This document shows, piece by piece, positions 36,529 to 46,755 of a stretch of 64,000 bases of DNA. Below the pieces are notes generated by a model. The model ran no database searches. It was not told the DNA's origin and was given only the letters and a program-made list of their open reading frames with translations. A program made the translations under genes and the position numbers. Location of the stretch: NCBI GenBank assembly GCA_963784195.1, contig CAWARA010000013.1, forward strand, positions 62,001-126,000, written 5' to 3'. This DNA is from CAVQAH01 sp963784195. Lineage in GTDB: Bacteria; Acidobacteriota; Vicinamibacteria; Vicinamibacterales; 2-12-FULL-66-21. Position 1 is the stretch's first letter; every line of letters begins with the position of its first letter.

Positions 36529-37415
36529 CTATCCCTTCTCGGCCATCAGCAGCTTCCGCGCCTGCAGCAGCTCCTTCTTGCGGGCGTCGGTGACTGTCGG
36601 ATACTTGAGGTCGAGATCTTCGAGCGTCTGGTAGGTGATCGCTGCCACCGCCAGACGCATGAACCACTTGTGGTCGGCGGGGATGATGTACCACGGCGCG
36701 CGCTTCGTGCTCGTGTGCGTGAACACGTCTTCGTACGCCTTCATGTAGTCCTTCCAGTGCGCACGCTCTTTCGCGTCCTGCACCGAGAACTTCCAATTGT
36801 TCTCCGGCTGATCGATCCGGTCGAGGAAGCGTTGCTTCTGTTCTTTCTTCGAGACGTTGAGGAAGAACTTGAGGACGATGATGCCGTTGTCCACCAGGTA
36901 GCGCTCGAAGTTGTTGATCTCCTGGAAGCGTTGCTTCCACAACCCGTCGCCGCGGCAGTCTTCGGGCAGTTGCTGCGCGCCGAGGATTTCCGGGTGCACG
37001 CGGCAGACGAGGACCTCTTCGTAGTACGAGCGGTTGTGAATGCCGATGCGTCCGCGTTCGGGGAGCGCTTTCATCGACCGCCAGAGGTAGTCGTGGTCCC
37101 GCTCTTCGGCTGACGGTGACTTGAAGCTGAAGACCTGGCAGCCCTGCGGGTTGATCCCCGACATCACGTGCCGGATCGTGCCGTCCTTGCCGGCGGCATC
37201 CATCGCCTGGAAGATCATCAGCGCCGCGTAGGTGTCCTGCGCATAAAGCTTCTCCTGCTGTTTCGACGAGCTCGGCGACGCCCTTCTCAAGCAGTTCGGT
37301 GGCTTCTTCCTTGTTCTTGATGGAGCCGGTCCAGTCCGGGTCGTAGTCCTTGAGGGAGATCTTCTCTTCCAGGGGGAACCCGCAGCTTCTCCATCACCTT
37401 CCTGATCTCTTTCAT
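36529..37415 (-). CDS. Polyphosphate kinase 2 family protein (two frame breaks)
   Basis: The enzyme has the PPK2 Walker A-like MDAAGKDGTIRHVM, the lid and base-binding NRSYYEEVLVCRVHPE, FLNVSKKEQKQRFLDRI and the C-terminal WYIIPADHKWFMRLAVA. PPK2 moves phosphate between polyphosphate and nucleotides. Extra bases near 37261-37263 and in the G-run 37372-37376 break the N-terminus; restored, it begins MKEIRKVMEKLRVPLEEKISL and LKDYDPDWTGSIKNKEEA. The start ATG at 37415 has a GAGGGA site. This is the PPK2 class I-like single-domain type; ADP or AMP preference cannot be read. Confidence 0.86.
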
Positions 37416-37535
37416 CGCTCCCTCACGTCGATTGTGGCGGGCGAGAGCCTCGCTGCACGCGCTGCCGGACTGACCCGGAAACCTATTGACGATATACCAA
37501 ATGGGCGGGGAGTGTGGCGTAAAGGGCGCACCTGG

Positions 37536-37618
37536 CCGTGGTTCGTGTTTCGTCGCTCGTTGCTCGAAAACCGTATCAATCGCCCTACGAGCGACGAGCT
37601 ACGCACCACGAACCACGG
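37536..37618. repeat. Family B fold-back repeat, copy 2
   Basis: CCGTGGTTCGTGTTTCGTCG at 37536 on and the mirrored arm ending CACCACGAACCACGG at 37618. The right arm reaches into the coding end of the XRE regulator on the minus strand and supplies its last codons and its stop. Confidence 0.85.
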
Positions 37619-38395
37619 TGCAACGCCTCCGCCGTTGCATCGTCGGCAGGGAAGAAGCTCTCGACAGCGAGCTCTGACAGCGTGATGTCGACAGGCGTGC
37701 CGAACACGGTCGTCGTGCTGATGAATGCGAGGACGCCCGCGTCCGTCCTCAATTCCAGCGGGACTGCGACGCCCGCATAGTCCCGGGCGGTTGGTGTCTC
37801 CGAACCCGACGGCACTCGGATACTGACGCAGCTCACGAAGCAGATCCGCGAGCACTGCATCTCCGGTCGTATCCACCTGACGCCGGACGCGCTCGATGAC
37901 GTGCGCGCGCCACTCGCCGTAGTTGACGATGCGTGAGGCGAGGCCGTCGGGATGGAGGCTGAGCCGCAGCACGTTGCTCGGCGGCTGCAGGAGTGCCGGC
38001 GAGATCCCCGCGGTGAGCGGAGCGACCGCATCGTTCGCCGCGACGAGCGTCCAGTGACGATCGACCGCGATGGCCGGGTACGGCTCGTGTCCGCGCAGCA
38101 CGAGATCGACCGCGCGCCGCGCCGTCGCGAGCGCGGAATCATCGAGCGAGCGCTCAGGGTACATCGCGGCATACCCGCCCGCATTCAGCAGCACATTGCG
38201 GTCGCGCAACGGCACCTGCAGATGCTCGGCGAACCGCAGGATCATCTCCCGGCTCGGCTGCGCGCGGCCCGTTTCCACGAAGCTCACGTGTTTCGCCGAG
38301 ACCTCGGCATCGAGCGCCAGATCGAGTTGGCTGATGCGCCTGCGCTGCCGCCACTCGCGCAGCATGTCGCCGACCGGACGAGAGACCTGCATCAT
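37585..38395 (-). CDS. XRE-family regulator with MmyB-like ligand domain (one frame break)
   Basis: The N-terminus is a helix-turn-helix (MLREWRQRRRISQLDLALDA and VSAKHVSFVETGRAQPSREM, about residues 10-55). The rest is the MmyB-like PAS-type ligand-binding region: ERSLDDSALATARRAVDLVL, YPAIAVDRHWTLVAANDAVA and SRIVNYGEWRAHVIERVRRQ. One extra base near 37782-37787 breaks the frame; restored, it continues DYAGVAVPLELRTDAGVLAF and TLSELAVESFFPADD. The last residues (HRGSWCVARRS) are encoded by the repeat at 37536-37618. It is divergent from a small membrane protein gene across a 17-bp palindrome that is probably its operator. Confidence 0.82.
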
Positions 38396-38428
38396 GTTCT
38401 CAGAGTACAGCTATTCCGGCCCTCGCCA

Positions 38429-38445
38429 ATTACCTTGCAGGTAAT
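38429..38445. promoter_or_regulatory. Palindromic operator between XRE regulator and membrane gene
   Basis: ATTACCT at 38429-38435 and AGGTAAT at 38439-38445 form perfect arms around TGC. It lies 34 bases from the regulator start and 46 bases from the membrane gene start, where it could cover both promoters. Palindromes of this TTACCT-N3-AGGTAA type fit a dimeric regulator. Confidence 0.62.
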
Positions 38446-38490
38446 CGACACGACGACGAAGCGATGGAATCATCGGCCCAGGAGAAACCG

Positions 38491-38880
38491 ATGCACAGAC
38501 AACAGCAACCGTCCCCTCTGCTTCATCGTTCGATGATTGCCGACGCCACGATTTCGGGTGCGACTGGACTGATGTTGATGGCTGGCGCTGGAATGCTGAC
38601 CACGCTGCTCGGCATGCCCGAGTCCCTGATGCGCTACGCCGGCCTGATCCTGCTTCCGTTCGCCGCGATGGTGTTCTACTGGTCCAACCCGGCGCGCCTG
38701 TCGCGCCCAAGAGTCTGGACGATCATCGCGCTCAACATCGCGTGGGTTGTCGCCAGCGTGATGCTGCTGGCCGCCGGCTGGACCGAACCGACCGCCCTGG
38801 GCGTCGCGTTCGTGCTCTTTCAAGCAGTGGTAGTGGCCGTGTTCGCCGAACTGCAGTACGCGGGCCTGAAATCGCTCTGA
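38491..38880 (+). CDS. Four-helix membrane protein under XRE control
   Basis: The 129-residue protein has four membrane helices: DATISGATGLMLMAGAGMLT, LMRYAGLILLPFAAMVFYW, WTIIALNIAWVVASVMLLAA and LGVAFVLFQAVVVAVFAELQ. No motif or named family is recognised. The ATG at 38491 is preferred over 38464 because a GGAG site lies six bases upstream and the palindrome would then be fully outside the coding region. It is divergent from the XRE gene and probably its main target. Confidence 0.65.
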   Translation: MHRQQQPSPLLHRSMIADATISGATGLMLMAGAGMLTTLLGMPESLMRYAGLILLPFAAMVFYWSNPARLSRPRVWTIIALNIAWVVASVMLLAAGWTEPTALGVAFVLFQAVVVAVFAELQYAGLKSL

Positions 38881-38930
38881 ATACACCGGGGCACTTAGCA
38901 CGCGTCGCACCCCGGCACCGAGGCACTCGT

Positions 38931-38955
38931 GCGCACCTGCGCACCTGCGCACCTG

Positions 38956-38956
<1 letters not shown>
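38931..38956. repeat. Short direct repeat GCGCACCT, three units
   Basis: Three head-to-tail copies of GCGCACCT end in GC at 38956, touching the stop codon of the minus-strand gene that begins there. Confidence 0.7.
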
Positions 38957-40061
<1,105 letters not shown>

Positions 40062-40065
<4 letters not shown>

Positions 40066-40898
40066 GAACCAAGGTGCTTGATCAGCAATACCTCGTTCCC
40101 GCTCTCGTTGTACACCAGCTCGTCGGCGACCTGACGGGCGATCAGCATCCCGAAGCCGCCGGGCCGCAGCCCCATTTCTGCCCGTCGCAGCGCGGTCGCG
40201 AGCACTTCGTCCGGGTCCGGGGAAGTGGCGGCGTGCGCCAGGTCCTCGCGATCGAATCCCGATCCCGGATCCCGAAAATGATAGACGAGCGCGCGCGCCG
40301 TCCGGGCGGCGGTGACCTCGATGACTTTGTCCACGTTGAACCCGGCGCCGTGCTCCATCGCGTTGAGCAGCATCTCGCGAAACGCCGCAATCAGCAGGTC
40401 GCGCTCGCTATCAGGAATGGACGACAGGTGCGTCGTCATGAACCTGACCAGACGCTCCGCCGTCAGCAGATGGCACGAGACGCGGAGCGTCACCCAGTGC
40501 GGCAGGCTGGAGACCACCTCGATGCCGTCGCGCCAGAACGGAACGGCAAGCGCGGATCGCACCATGTCCGCAATTTCGTTCAGGTCGAACGGAGGCGTGA
40601 AGCAGGCGAACACGTGCGCTCTGAGCGCGGCCATCAGGTCGGCGTGGGTTGCCGCCGGCGCGAGGACAACGATCCGCAGCCCCGGCCGCGCATGAAACAG
40701 CTCGTGCACGACCGCGAGGTCCTCGTGAATCGACGTCGCGGGATCGGTGACGACCACATCGACTTGCCGCTCACGCACGATCCGAAGCCCTTCGACGTCA
40801 CCACCGCACGTCTGAACCTCGTGATCGCGCAGCAGGGGGCTCCCGCGCAGCGCGTCCGTCACCTCTCCATTCTTCGCAATAATGAGTACCCGCCCCAT
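40062..40898 (-). CDS. Pseudo-receiver fused to HATPase (RsbW-like)
   Basis: Residues 1-120 form a receiver fold with the acceptor position Asp52 in VVVTDPA, but the acidic pair after the first strand is replaced by Lys-Asn (LIIAKNGE) and the usual Lys-Pro by Thr-Pro (CFTPPFD), so it may not be phosphorylated. Residues 150-278 are a GHKL ATPase of the anti-sigma/RsbW type: N-box REMLLNAMEHG with Glu175 and Asn179, G1 box DPGSGF at 210-215 and G2 box RPGGFGMLIARQVAD. No His-phosphorylation domain is present. It could be a Ser kinase or anti-sigma regulator that senses partners through its pseudo-receiver. Confidence 0.8.
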
Positions 40899-41159
40899 GT
40901 GAACACTCTACTTCTGTTTGACGCGCGGTGGCTCGTTTCGTCCGGGATCGGACATCAGGCGTTCAGATTCGGCTCGGCAACCGGAAACCGCGCCCGCGGC
41001 ACCCATCTCCGGTAGGACGAGCCGTGGGAGCATCCGTGTCGGCCTCACGGTAACCCACTGAATTTCGTGGCCCGGTTGACACACAATTGTGATGCAGCGT
41101 GCTGCCATGATGTTGCACGGCGGGCACGAATATGGCATCGTCGCGTCCGGAGAAACAGC
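40899..41159. other. Divergent intergenic region with CACAATTGTG palindrome
   Basis: The region separates the pseudo-receiver/HATPase gene from the lipoprotein gene. CACAATTGTG at 41082-41091 is a perfect palindrome and TTGACA at 41076-41081 is a possible -35 box, but no good -10 follows at normal spacing. No gene is seen. Confidence 0.35.
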
Positions 41160-41687
41160 ATGACTTTGCGTCTTTCGTTGACCTGTCTGGCCGTCGGTGC
41201 GCTGGCCATCGCGAATGCCGGCTGCGCGGCCGCTCCCCGGCAGCGGCCGGTCGAGATGGGGCCAGTCGATACGGGGCCCCAGACGCTGACCGCAGCCCGT
41301 AAGTACCTGGAAGGAAACTGGGCGCTCGAATCGTTCGAAGTCTATCCGCCGGGAAAGCCGGCTATCACCCTCAAGGGTTCGGGGAATTTGAGCTACGACG
41401 ATTTCGGGAACCTGAAGATCGATATTCGGGCCGATCAGGCGTCGTCCGACCTGCTGCGCGCGGCGGGGATCGACATCCAGGACGGCGTGATCTCGTCTGA
41501 CGGTCGCACGGCGGTCGATATGCAGAACCGCACGCTCACCTACATCGTCCAGGGACAGCCCGGCAGCGGACCGCTGTCCCTCTCGCGTCCACGTCATTGG
41601 GAAGTCAACGGGAACATGCTGACGCTGACGACGAAGGACGAAAGCGGGAAGCCGCTATCCGTAGGGCGCTGGCGGAAGACGCAATAA
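41160..41687 (+). CDS. Lipocalin-like lipoprotein of unknown function
   Basis: The 175-residue protein has a lipoprotein signal (LAVGALAIANAGC) and the body YLEGNWALESFEVYPPGKPA, LKGSGNLSYDDFGNLKIDIR and HWEVNGNMLTLTTKDESGKP, the alternating pattern of small lipocalin-like domains. Ligand unknown. The ATG at 41160 leaves a normal n-region; the frame further upstream has no homology. It is 66 bases before the next exported protein gene. Confidence 0.68.
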   Translation: MTLRLSLTCLAVGALAIANAGCAAAPRQRPVEMGPVDTGPQTLTAARKYLEGNWALESFEVYPPGKPAITLKGSGNLSYDDFGNLKIDIRADQASSDLLRAAGIDIQDGVISSDGRTAVDMQNRTLTYIVQGQPGSGPLSLSRPRHWEVNGNMLTLTTKDESGKPLSVGRWRKTQ

Positions 41688-41753
41688 CGCGCCGCGACGG
41701 CCCTTTAACCAGAATCTGTGAAAGCGATAACGCGATTTTACGAGGAGGTTTCC

Positions 41754-42336
41754 GTGCGTATTCGGTGTTTCGTGACCCTCGCGCTCCTGGCTGGCATCGC
41801 AATGCCGGGCATGGCTCAGACGCCTCGCCGCAATGTCGGCGCACCTGAGACGTTCAGCGCAAATGCCAATGCCGCCAAGCCGGGCGCTGGAGCGATTGCG
41901 GCAACGGTGCAGATTCACATCGAGCGGTACACGCCTGACGCACGATCGGACGGCAGTCGAGACGGCACTCAAGCAGGGCGGCTACCCCGCTTTCGTCACC
42001 GCGCTGCGCAAGGCACCTGAAGTCGGGTACGTGCAGCTCGGCGATCAGAAAACGCCTATCCGGTGGGCGCGCCAGACCGACACGGCCAAAGGACGGATCA
42101 TCGTCGTCGTTACCGACAAGCCGGTCTTCTTCGTCGGCGGGGGAGCAGCCGATGCGAAACCGCGCGAGGGATTTGAGGTTGCCGTTGTCGAGATGACGGT
42201 AGACGACGTGGGCCTTGGCAGCGGACGGATGGCGGCGGCTGCGCGCGTGAAGCCCGGCGGCGAGACCGGCGTCCAGATCGAAGACTACGCTGACGCGCCG
42301 ATCAAGCTGACGACCGTCACGCGCAAGCTGTCGTAA
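41754..42336 (+). CDS. Small secreted protein of unknown function (one frame break)
   Basis: A signal peptide (VRIRCFVTLALLAGIAMPGMAQ) follows a strong GAGGAGG site, so GTG at 41754 is the start. One extra base near 41938-41942 breaks the frame; restored, it reads TVQIHIERYTPD, RTAVETALKQGGYPAFVTAL and GRIIVVVTDKPVFFVGGG through to KLTTVTRKLS. The mature part of about 170 residues is beta-rich. No family is recognised. It ends seven bases before a GTGCAC repeat and is convergent with the cytochrome gene. Confidence 0.58.
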
Positions 42337-42342
42337 AAGGCA

Positions 42343-42376
42343 GTGCACTGTGCACGGTGCACCGTGCACCGTGCAC
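42343..42376. repeat. GTGCAC palindromic iteration
   Basis: The hexamer GTGCAC recurs five times within 34 bases in the short space between two convergent genes. Confidence 0.75.
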
Positions 42377-42380
42377 GTCC

Positions 42381-43221
42381 TTACTTCCGGGATCGCCTTC
42401 AGACGGTATGTGCCGTCGTCGAGGCGCTCCCGGTAGGCGCCGTGACAGTTCTGACACATCTGCCCAAGGCTGGACGCTGACGCCCGAGCGGCGTCCCAAT
42501 CTCCCTTCAGCGCCGATCGTTCGATCGCCTCGACGTGCCCTCGCGCGTCGGTTGCCCAACCGATCGCATCCGTACGTCCTTTCCCCTTCCAGAATGCCTC
42601 CGTGTCGCTGAAGGTCCGGCGCAGGATCACGGTCTGGGTCTTGAGCGAATCGGCGTCGGCATCCGTCAACGTCTGACGCAGCGTGGTGAAGGCCGGCCCG
42701 GTCGCTTTCATGACCTTGTCGAAGGCCTCTTCTTCCGGCGTCAGCGGCGGTGGCACCTTTCTCGCCAGATCGACCAGCGCCGTGTCGACGACTGCGGTTG
42801 CGAGCACCGTCGGTATGCCTTCGTACTTCGAGATGAGGTCGGGCGTGAGGTCGAGCACGTATTCGGGCAGCCGCTGCGCGATCTCGCTGGCGCTGAACCG
42901 CACGACCTCGCCGACGACCGTGACGTAAGCGTTGAGACCGATGGTCCCGTTGAGCGACGGGGCGATCACGAGCACGTTTCGTCCGGTGCTCTTCGTCTTG
43001 TCCTGATCGATCGAGAACACCGACTTCGAGAGGGTTTGTTCGACAGCACCCGTGACGGTCACCAGCTGCCCGACATAGGTGTCAGGCTTGTCCGCGAGGG
43101 TGCTCGCCGCGACCGGGATGAGCGGCTTTGCAATGGTGGTCTGGCCGGCCCGGACGGCGATCGTCAGGAGCAGCACGGACAGCGCAGTCGCGGGCACCGC
43201 CCACTTCACGTTTGCGGTCAT
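42381..43221 (-). CDS. OB-fold plus cytochrome c'-like haem protein
   Basis: The protein has a signal peptide (WAVPATALSVLLLTIAVRAG), an OB-like tRNA_anti/NrfJ-type domain (YVGQLVTVTGAVEQTLSKSV, VLVIAPSLNGTIGLNAYVTV, about 30-125) and a four-helix cytochrome c'-type domain with the haem motif CQNCH followed by GAYRERLDDG near the end. It should bind one c-type haem in the periplasm. The C-terminal stop is uncertain: the frame as given runs on antisense through the neighbour gene; one extra base in the final codons would let it stop at 42381. I give that end as the more natural one. Confidence 0.66.
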
Positions 43222-43284
43222 TTGTTTCCCTCTCAGCTCGGGCCCCTGCGGATTATACGAGCTGGCGAACTTTTAATTCATTCG

Positions 43285-43313
43285 TTGACAGGCCACAGCG
43301 TTGTGTGTATAGT
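43285..43313 (+). promoter_or_regulatory. Sigma-70-type promoter of the BlaI-BlaR1 operon
   Basis: TTGACA at 43285-43290 and TATAGT at 43308-43313 are 17 bases apart, close to the full consensus and unusual in this GC-rich DNA. The start codon of the BlaI gene follows 30 bases later. BlaI-type repressors normally bind over such promoters. Confidence 0.75.
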
Positions 43314-43342
43314 CCCGCTGTAACTTTGAAAGATTTAAGAGT

Positions 43343-43711
43343 ATGGCGAGACGTCGCTCTCCAACGTTGACCGACGGTGAGGCCCGACTGATGTCGGTGC
43401 TCTGGGACCGGAAGTCCGCGACGGTGTCCGACGTGCTGGCCGACTTGAAGCCTAAAGGTACATACAGCACGGTTCAAACGATGCTCCGGATCCTGGAACA
43501 GAAAGGATACGTGGCGCACGTGAAAGAGGGCCGGGCGTTCGTGTATCGGCCGGTTGTCGATCAGAAACTGGCCCGGCGTCGCGCACTGACTCATCTGGTT
43601 TCCCGGATGTTCAACAACTCTCCGAGCCTGCTCGTGCTGAACGTCCTCGAGAACGAGCAGATCGATCGTGCGGAGCTCGAGCGCCTCAAGAAAATGATCG
43701 AGGAAGCCTGA
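43343..43711 (+). CDS. BlaI/MecI/CopY-family repressor
   Basis: The 122-residue winged-helix protein shows SPTLTDGEARLMSVLWDRKS, VSDVLADLKPKGTYSTVQTM, LRILEQKGYVAHVKEGRAFV and a C-terminal dimer region ending LERLKKMIEEA. Repressors of this family are cut by a BlaR1-type protease when the signal arrives. It is three bases before the BlaR1-like gene and directly downstream of a near-consensus promoter. Length is as usual. Confidence 0.92.
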   Translation: MARRRSPTLTDGEARLMSVLWDRKSATVSDVLADLKPKGTYSTVQTMLRILEQKGYVAHVKEGRAFVYRPVVDQKLARRRALTHLVSRMFNNSPSLLVLNVLENEQIDRAELERLKKMIEEA

Positions 43712-43714
43712 GAC

Positions 43715-45166
43715 GTGGACATTTTCCTGAACTGGCTCTGGCAGGGTACCTCCATCGCGCTGGCGGCGGCGCTCGCTCTCAAGGTGTCTCGACGGACCAG
43801 CGCGACGATCAGATGCTACGTCCTGTGGCTGGCGTTGCTGCTGATTCTGCTCCTGCCGCTGCGCTTGATGCCGTCCACGGTGCCCGATCAGGTGATGGAC
43901 GTACCAGGTGCCGTTGTCGCCAGCGAAGAGCCGAAGGTGATTCCAGCTATCTCGATGGGCCCGGTTTCACCCGCCGTCGTGTTCACGCTCGCCGGGGTGG
44001 CGGCCTGCTGGTCGATCCTGCTCGTCTGGCAGGCGGCTCTGGCACTCGTCGGTCTCCATCGTCTCAAGCGCCGATGCCAGCCATTTCCACCCGCGCGCGA
44101 GGCATGCCTGGCTCACTGGAACGAGGTCAAGAACCTTGGCCGGCCTGCGCGCCTGGTGATTTCTCCCGATGTGTCCACGGCAGCGGTGCTCGGAATTACG
44201 TCGCCGGTGATTGCGTTTGCCCCGGCGCTGCTGGCGCGATTGAGCCCCGACGATCTCGACAGGATCGCGATCCACGAGTGGGCGCACGTGCAACGCCGTG
44301 ACGATGTTACGAATCTGCTGCAGATCCTGGCGCGCGCGGCGGTTGGCTGGCACCCGGGCGTGTGGTGGATCGATCGTCAGCTCCACAGCGAGCGTGAAGC
44401 TGCGTGCGACGAACGCGCGATCCGCGTGACGGGGTCGCCTCGCGCCTACGCCGCATGTCTCGCCAGACTGGCAGAGTTGCGCGGTTCGTCGAGCGCCGCG
44501 CTGCTGACACCTGGGGCCGCGAACGCCCGTCAGCTGACTGGCCGCATCGAGCGGGTGCTCGCCCGCAGGGCGCTGCCCTCGATCGTCACCTCGTCGATCA
44601 CTGGAACGGCCGCGATTGTGGTGCTCACCGCGCTGGCGGGTTCCCTTTCGAGCGTCTCACTCATCGCGATGCGCCCGGTCGTGGAACTTGTCGCTGTCAC
44701 CGCTTCGCTGGGGAGCGCAGCCTCGACGTTCCCGAAACCAATCGAAATGGTCGATCGACCACTGGCCGTGACGTCGTCGTCGGCCGGCGGGCGCCCGGCG
44801 TTGCGCAGCAGACCTTCGGATCCCGCTCGTGACACCGTGCGACCCATCGTCGCAGTTCTTGAAGACCCGTTGACCACAATCACTCCGAAGTCCGGGACCG
44901 GGCCGGCCAGCCAGCCGCCGGCCTACGACGTTCGTCCGTTGCCGCCGATACCAGAGAGCGGGGCGCTGGCCTCCCTCTCGAGCGCGCCTGGCGCCGCGCT
45001 CCCGCATCCAACGGTCGTGACCGATTTCGAAAAGCAGCGCGAGACCGCACCTTGGGGCGCGGCCGCCGACACCGGAGCGGCCGTTGCCCGCGGCTCACAG
45101 CGAGCCGCGGTCGCTACAGCCGGATTTTTCACCCGTCTTGGCAAGAACGTCGCCAAGAGCTTCTGA
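43715..45166 (+). CDS. BlaR1/MecR1-like M56 membrane peptidase without sensor domain
   Basis: The 483-residue protein has membrane helices at 8-22, 34-50 and 86-112, the M56 zinc site HEWAH at 187-191 with the third ligand in EREAACDERA near 227, and a helix near 290-312. The remaining 170 residues are Pro/Ser/Ala-rich and do not form a penicillin-binding sensor domain, as in most environmental BlaR1 homologs. It should cleave or trigger cleavage of the BlaI-like repressor. The inducer is not readable, and no beta-lactamase gene is present here. GTG at 43715 is chosen. Confidence 0.88.
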   Translation: MDIFLNWLWQGTSIALAAALALKVSRRTSATIRCYVLWLALLLILLLPLRLMPSTVPDQVMDVPGAVVASEEPKVIPAISMGPVSPAVVFTLAGVAACWSILLVWQAALALVGLHRLKRRCQPFPPAREACLAHWNEVKNLGRPARLVISPDVSTAAVLGITSPVIAFAPALLARLSPDDLDRIAIHEWAHVQRRDDVTNLLQILARAAVGWHPGVWWIDRQLHSEREAACDERAIRVTGSPRAYAACLARLAELRGSSSAALLTPGAANARQLTGRIERVLARRALPSIVTSSITGTAAIVVLTALAGSLSSVSLIAMRPVVELVAVTASLGSAASTFPKPIEMVDRPLAVTSSSAGGRPALRSRPSDPARDTVRPIVAVLEDPLTTITPKSGTGPASQPPAYDVRPLPPIPESGALASLSSAPGAALPHPTVVTDFEKQRETAPWGAAADTGAAVARGSQRAAVATAGFFTRLGKNVAKSF

Positions 45167-45180
45167 CGACAACACTCCGC

Positions 45181-46755
45181 ATGCGCGTTCATTTCGTCAA
45201 TCCGAGCGACCTGTCTTTCGGCACCGCGGTGATCACGCCGCGGTGGCTGTACGTGCTTGCGGCTGCGACGCCGGAGCACTTTGGAACACCATCGATCGTC
45301 GACGAGACGCTCGAGCCATTCGATCCTGAGTCAGTCCAGCCGGGCGACGTCGTGGGCATCGGGATCCACACGGCGAACGTCCTGCGCGGCTATCAGGTCG
45401 GGCGTATCGCGCGTGAGCGCGGCGCCGTCGTCATCTTCGGCGGTATCCATACGAGCCTCTATCCGGACGAGGCACGCGAGCATGGTGCGGCGCACGCGAT
45501 CGTGACCGGCGACGGCGATTTGATCTGGTCGACGGTTCTCGAGGATGTCGCGGCAGGCCGGCTGGCGGCACGGTACGATGGCGGCCGGGTCGATGGCGAT
45601 GCTTTTCTTCCGGCGAGATGGGATCTGCTTCCCAAGGATCGCTACATGTGGGGCTCGGTGCAGACGGTCCGTGGCTGCCCGAAGCATTGTTCGTTCTGTT
45701 CGGTCTGGCGCACTGACGGGCAAAAACCGCGACAGCGCGGCGTCACCGGCGTCGTTCGCGAGATCGTCGAGCTGAGGCGCCAGGGATTCCGGTTCATCCT
45801 GCTTGCAGACGACAACTTCTACCCGGTGACGCTGCAGGACCTGGCCCAGGCCAAGCGACGCTCCGATTCCCGCCAGTTCGAAGTGCTCAGCGCGCTGCGA
45901 CGCGAACGGTTCGAGCTGATGGAACGGCTCGAGCAGCTGCCGGGCGATTTGGTGTTCTACACACAGATCACGATGGAGGCCGCGGAGGATCCGGAATTCC
46001 TCGCGGCGATGAAGCGCGCGCGTATTCGTGGCGCGCTGGTGGGCGTCGAATCGGTTACTCCGGAGGGCTTGAAAGCGGTCTTCAAGAACTTCAACGAGGC
46101 TGGTGAGGCCCTGGTGGACAGGTTGCAGGCGTTCAAGCGGCACGGGGTCCACGTGCTGGGCTCGTTCATCTTCGGTCTGCCGACCGACAACGCCGAGACG
46201 TTCAATGCCACGGCCGATCTCGCGAAGCGATCCGGCGTCACATTTGCGCAGTTCGTGATGTTGACGCCGTTCCCGGGTACGGTGGACTTCAACAACTGGG
46301 AGCGCAACGCGGGTGCGGTCCAGACGGTCGACGGCGTGCCCCTTACCCGCTACTGGCTCATACCCTCGGCGTCACGACCGAAGATCTACATGCCGCATCC
46401 GAGCATGAACGCCAGCCAGATCCGCGCCGGCACGCAGGAGGCATGGGACGAGTTCTACAAGCTGTCCGCGATCTGGGAGCGCTCGTCGTGCGTCCGTTCG
46501 CTGCGCGCGCGCCTTGTATTCGTGCTGATATCCAAGCTCTATCGACAGATGTACGCGAACACCGGGATCGCCACGGATAGCGCACGAGTCGCGAGGTCGG
46601 CCAAACGCGCCCGGCTGCTGGCTCGTGGCGTCCGTCGCTTCTTCATTGCCGCGCCGATGCCCCACCTGCAGGAACCGGCAGCGCCGGCGGCGCCCGCGCC
46701 CGTGCCGGCTTACGGTGTGCGCGATGCCGCCCAGGACGTCTGGAACTCTGCGTAG
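45181..46755 (+). CDS. B12-binding-domain radical SAM protein
   Basis: The 524-residue protein has an N-terminal cobalamin-binding-like domain (VHFVNPSDL to VVGIGIHTANVLRGY, about 1-130) and a radical SAM core with the cluster motif CPKHCSFC (Cys166, Cys170, Cys173), then LLADDNFYP and GVESVTPEGLKAVFK and HGVHVLGSFIFGLP. Such enzymes methylate or rearrange unactivated carbons in cofactor, lipid or antibiotic synthesis. It lies 12 bases after the BlaR1 gene, so it may be in that operon. The 30-residue Pro/Ala tail overlaps a convergent gene by 46 bases. Confidence 0.86.
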   Translation: MRVHFVNPSDLSFGTAVITPRWLYVLAAATPEHFGTPSIVDETLEPFDPESVQPGDVVGIGIHTANVLRGYQVGRIARERGAVVIFGGIHTSLYPDEAREHGAAHAIVTGDGDLIWSTVLEDVAAGRLAARYDGGRVDGDAFLPARWDLLPKDRYMWGSVQTVRGCPKHCSFCSVWRTDGQKPRQRGVTGVVREIVELRRQGFRFILLADDNFYPVTLQDLAQAKRRSDSRQFEVLSALRRERFELMERLEQLPGDLVFYTQITMEAAEDPEFLAAMKRARIRGALVGVESVTPEGLKAVFKNFNEAGEALVDRLQAFKRHGVHVLGSFIFGLPTDNAETFNATADLAKRSGVTFAQFVMLTPFPGTVDFNNWERNAGAVQTVDGVPLTRYWLIPSASRPKIYMPHPSMNASQIRAGTQEAWDEFYKLSAIWERSSCVRSLRARLVFVLISKLYRQMYANTGIATDSARVARSAKRARLLARGVRRFFIAAPMPHLQEPAAPAAPAPVPAYGVRDAAQDVWNSA

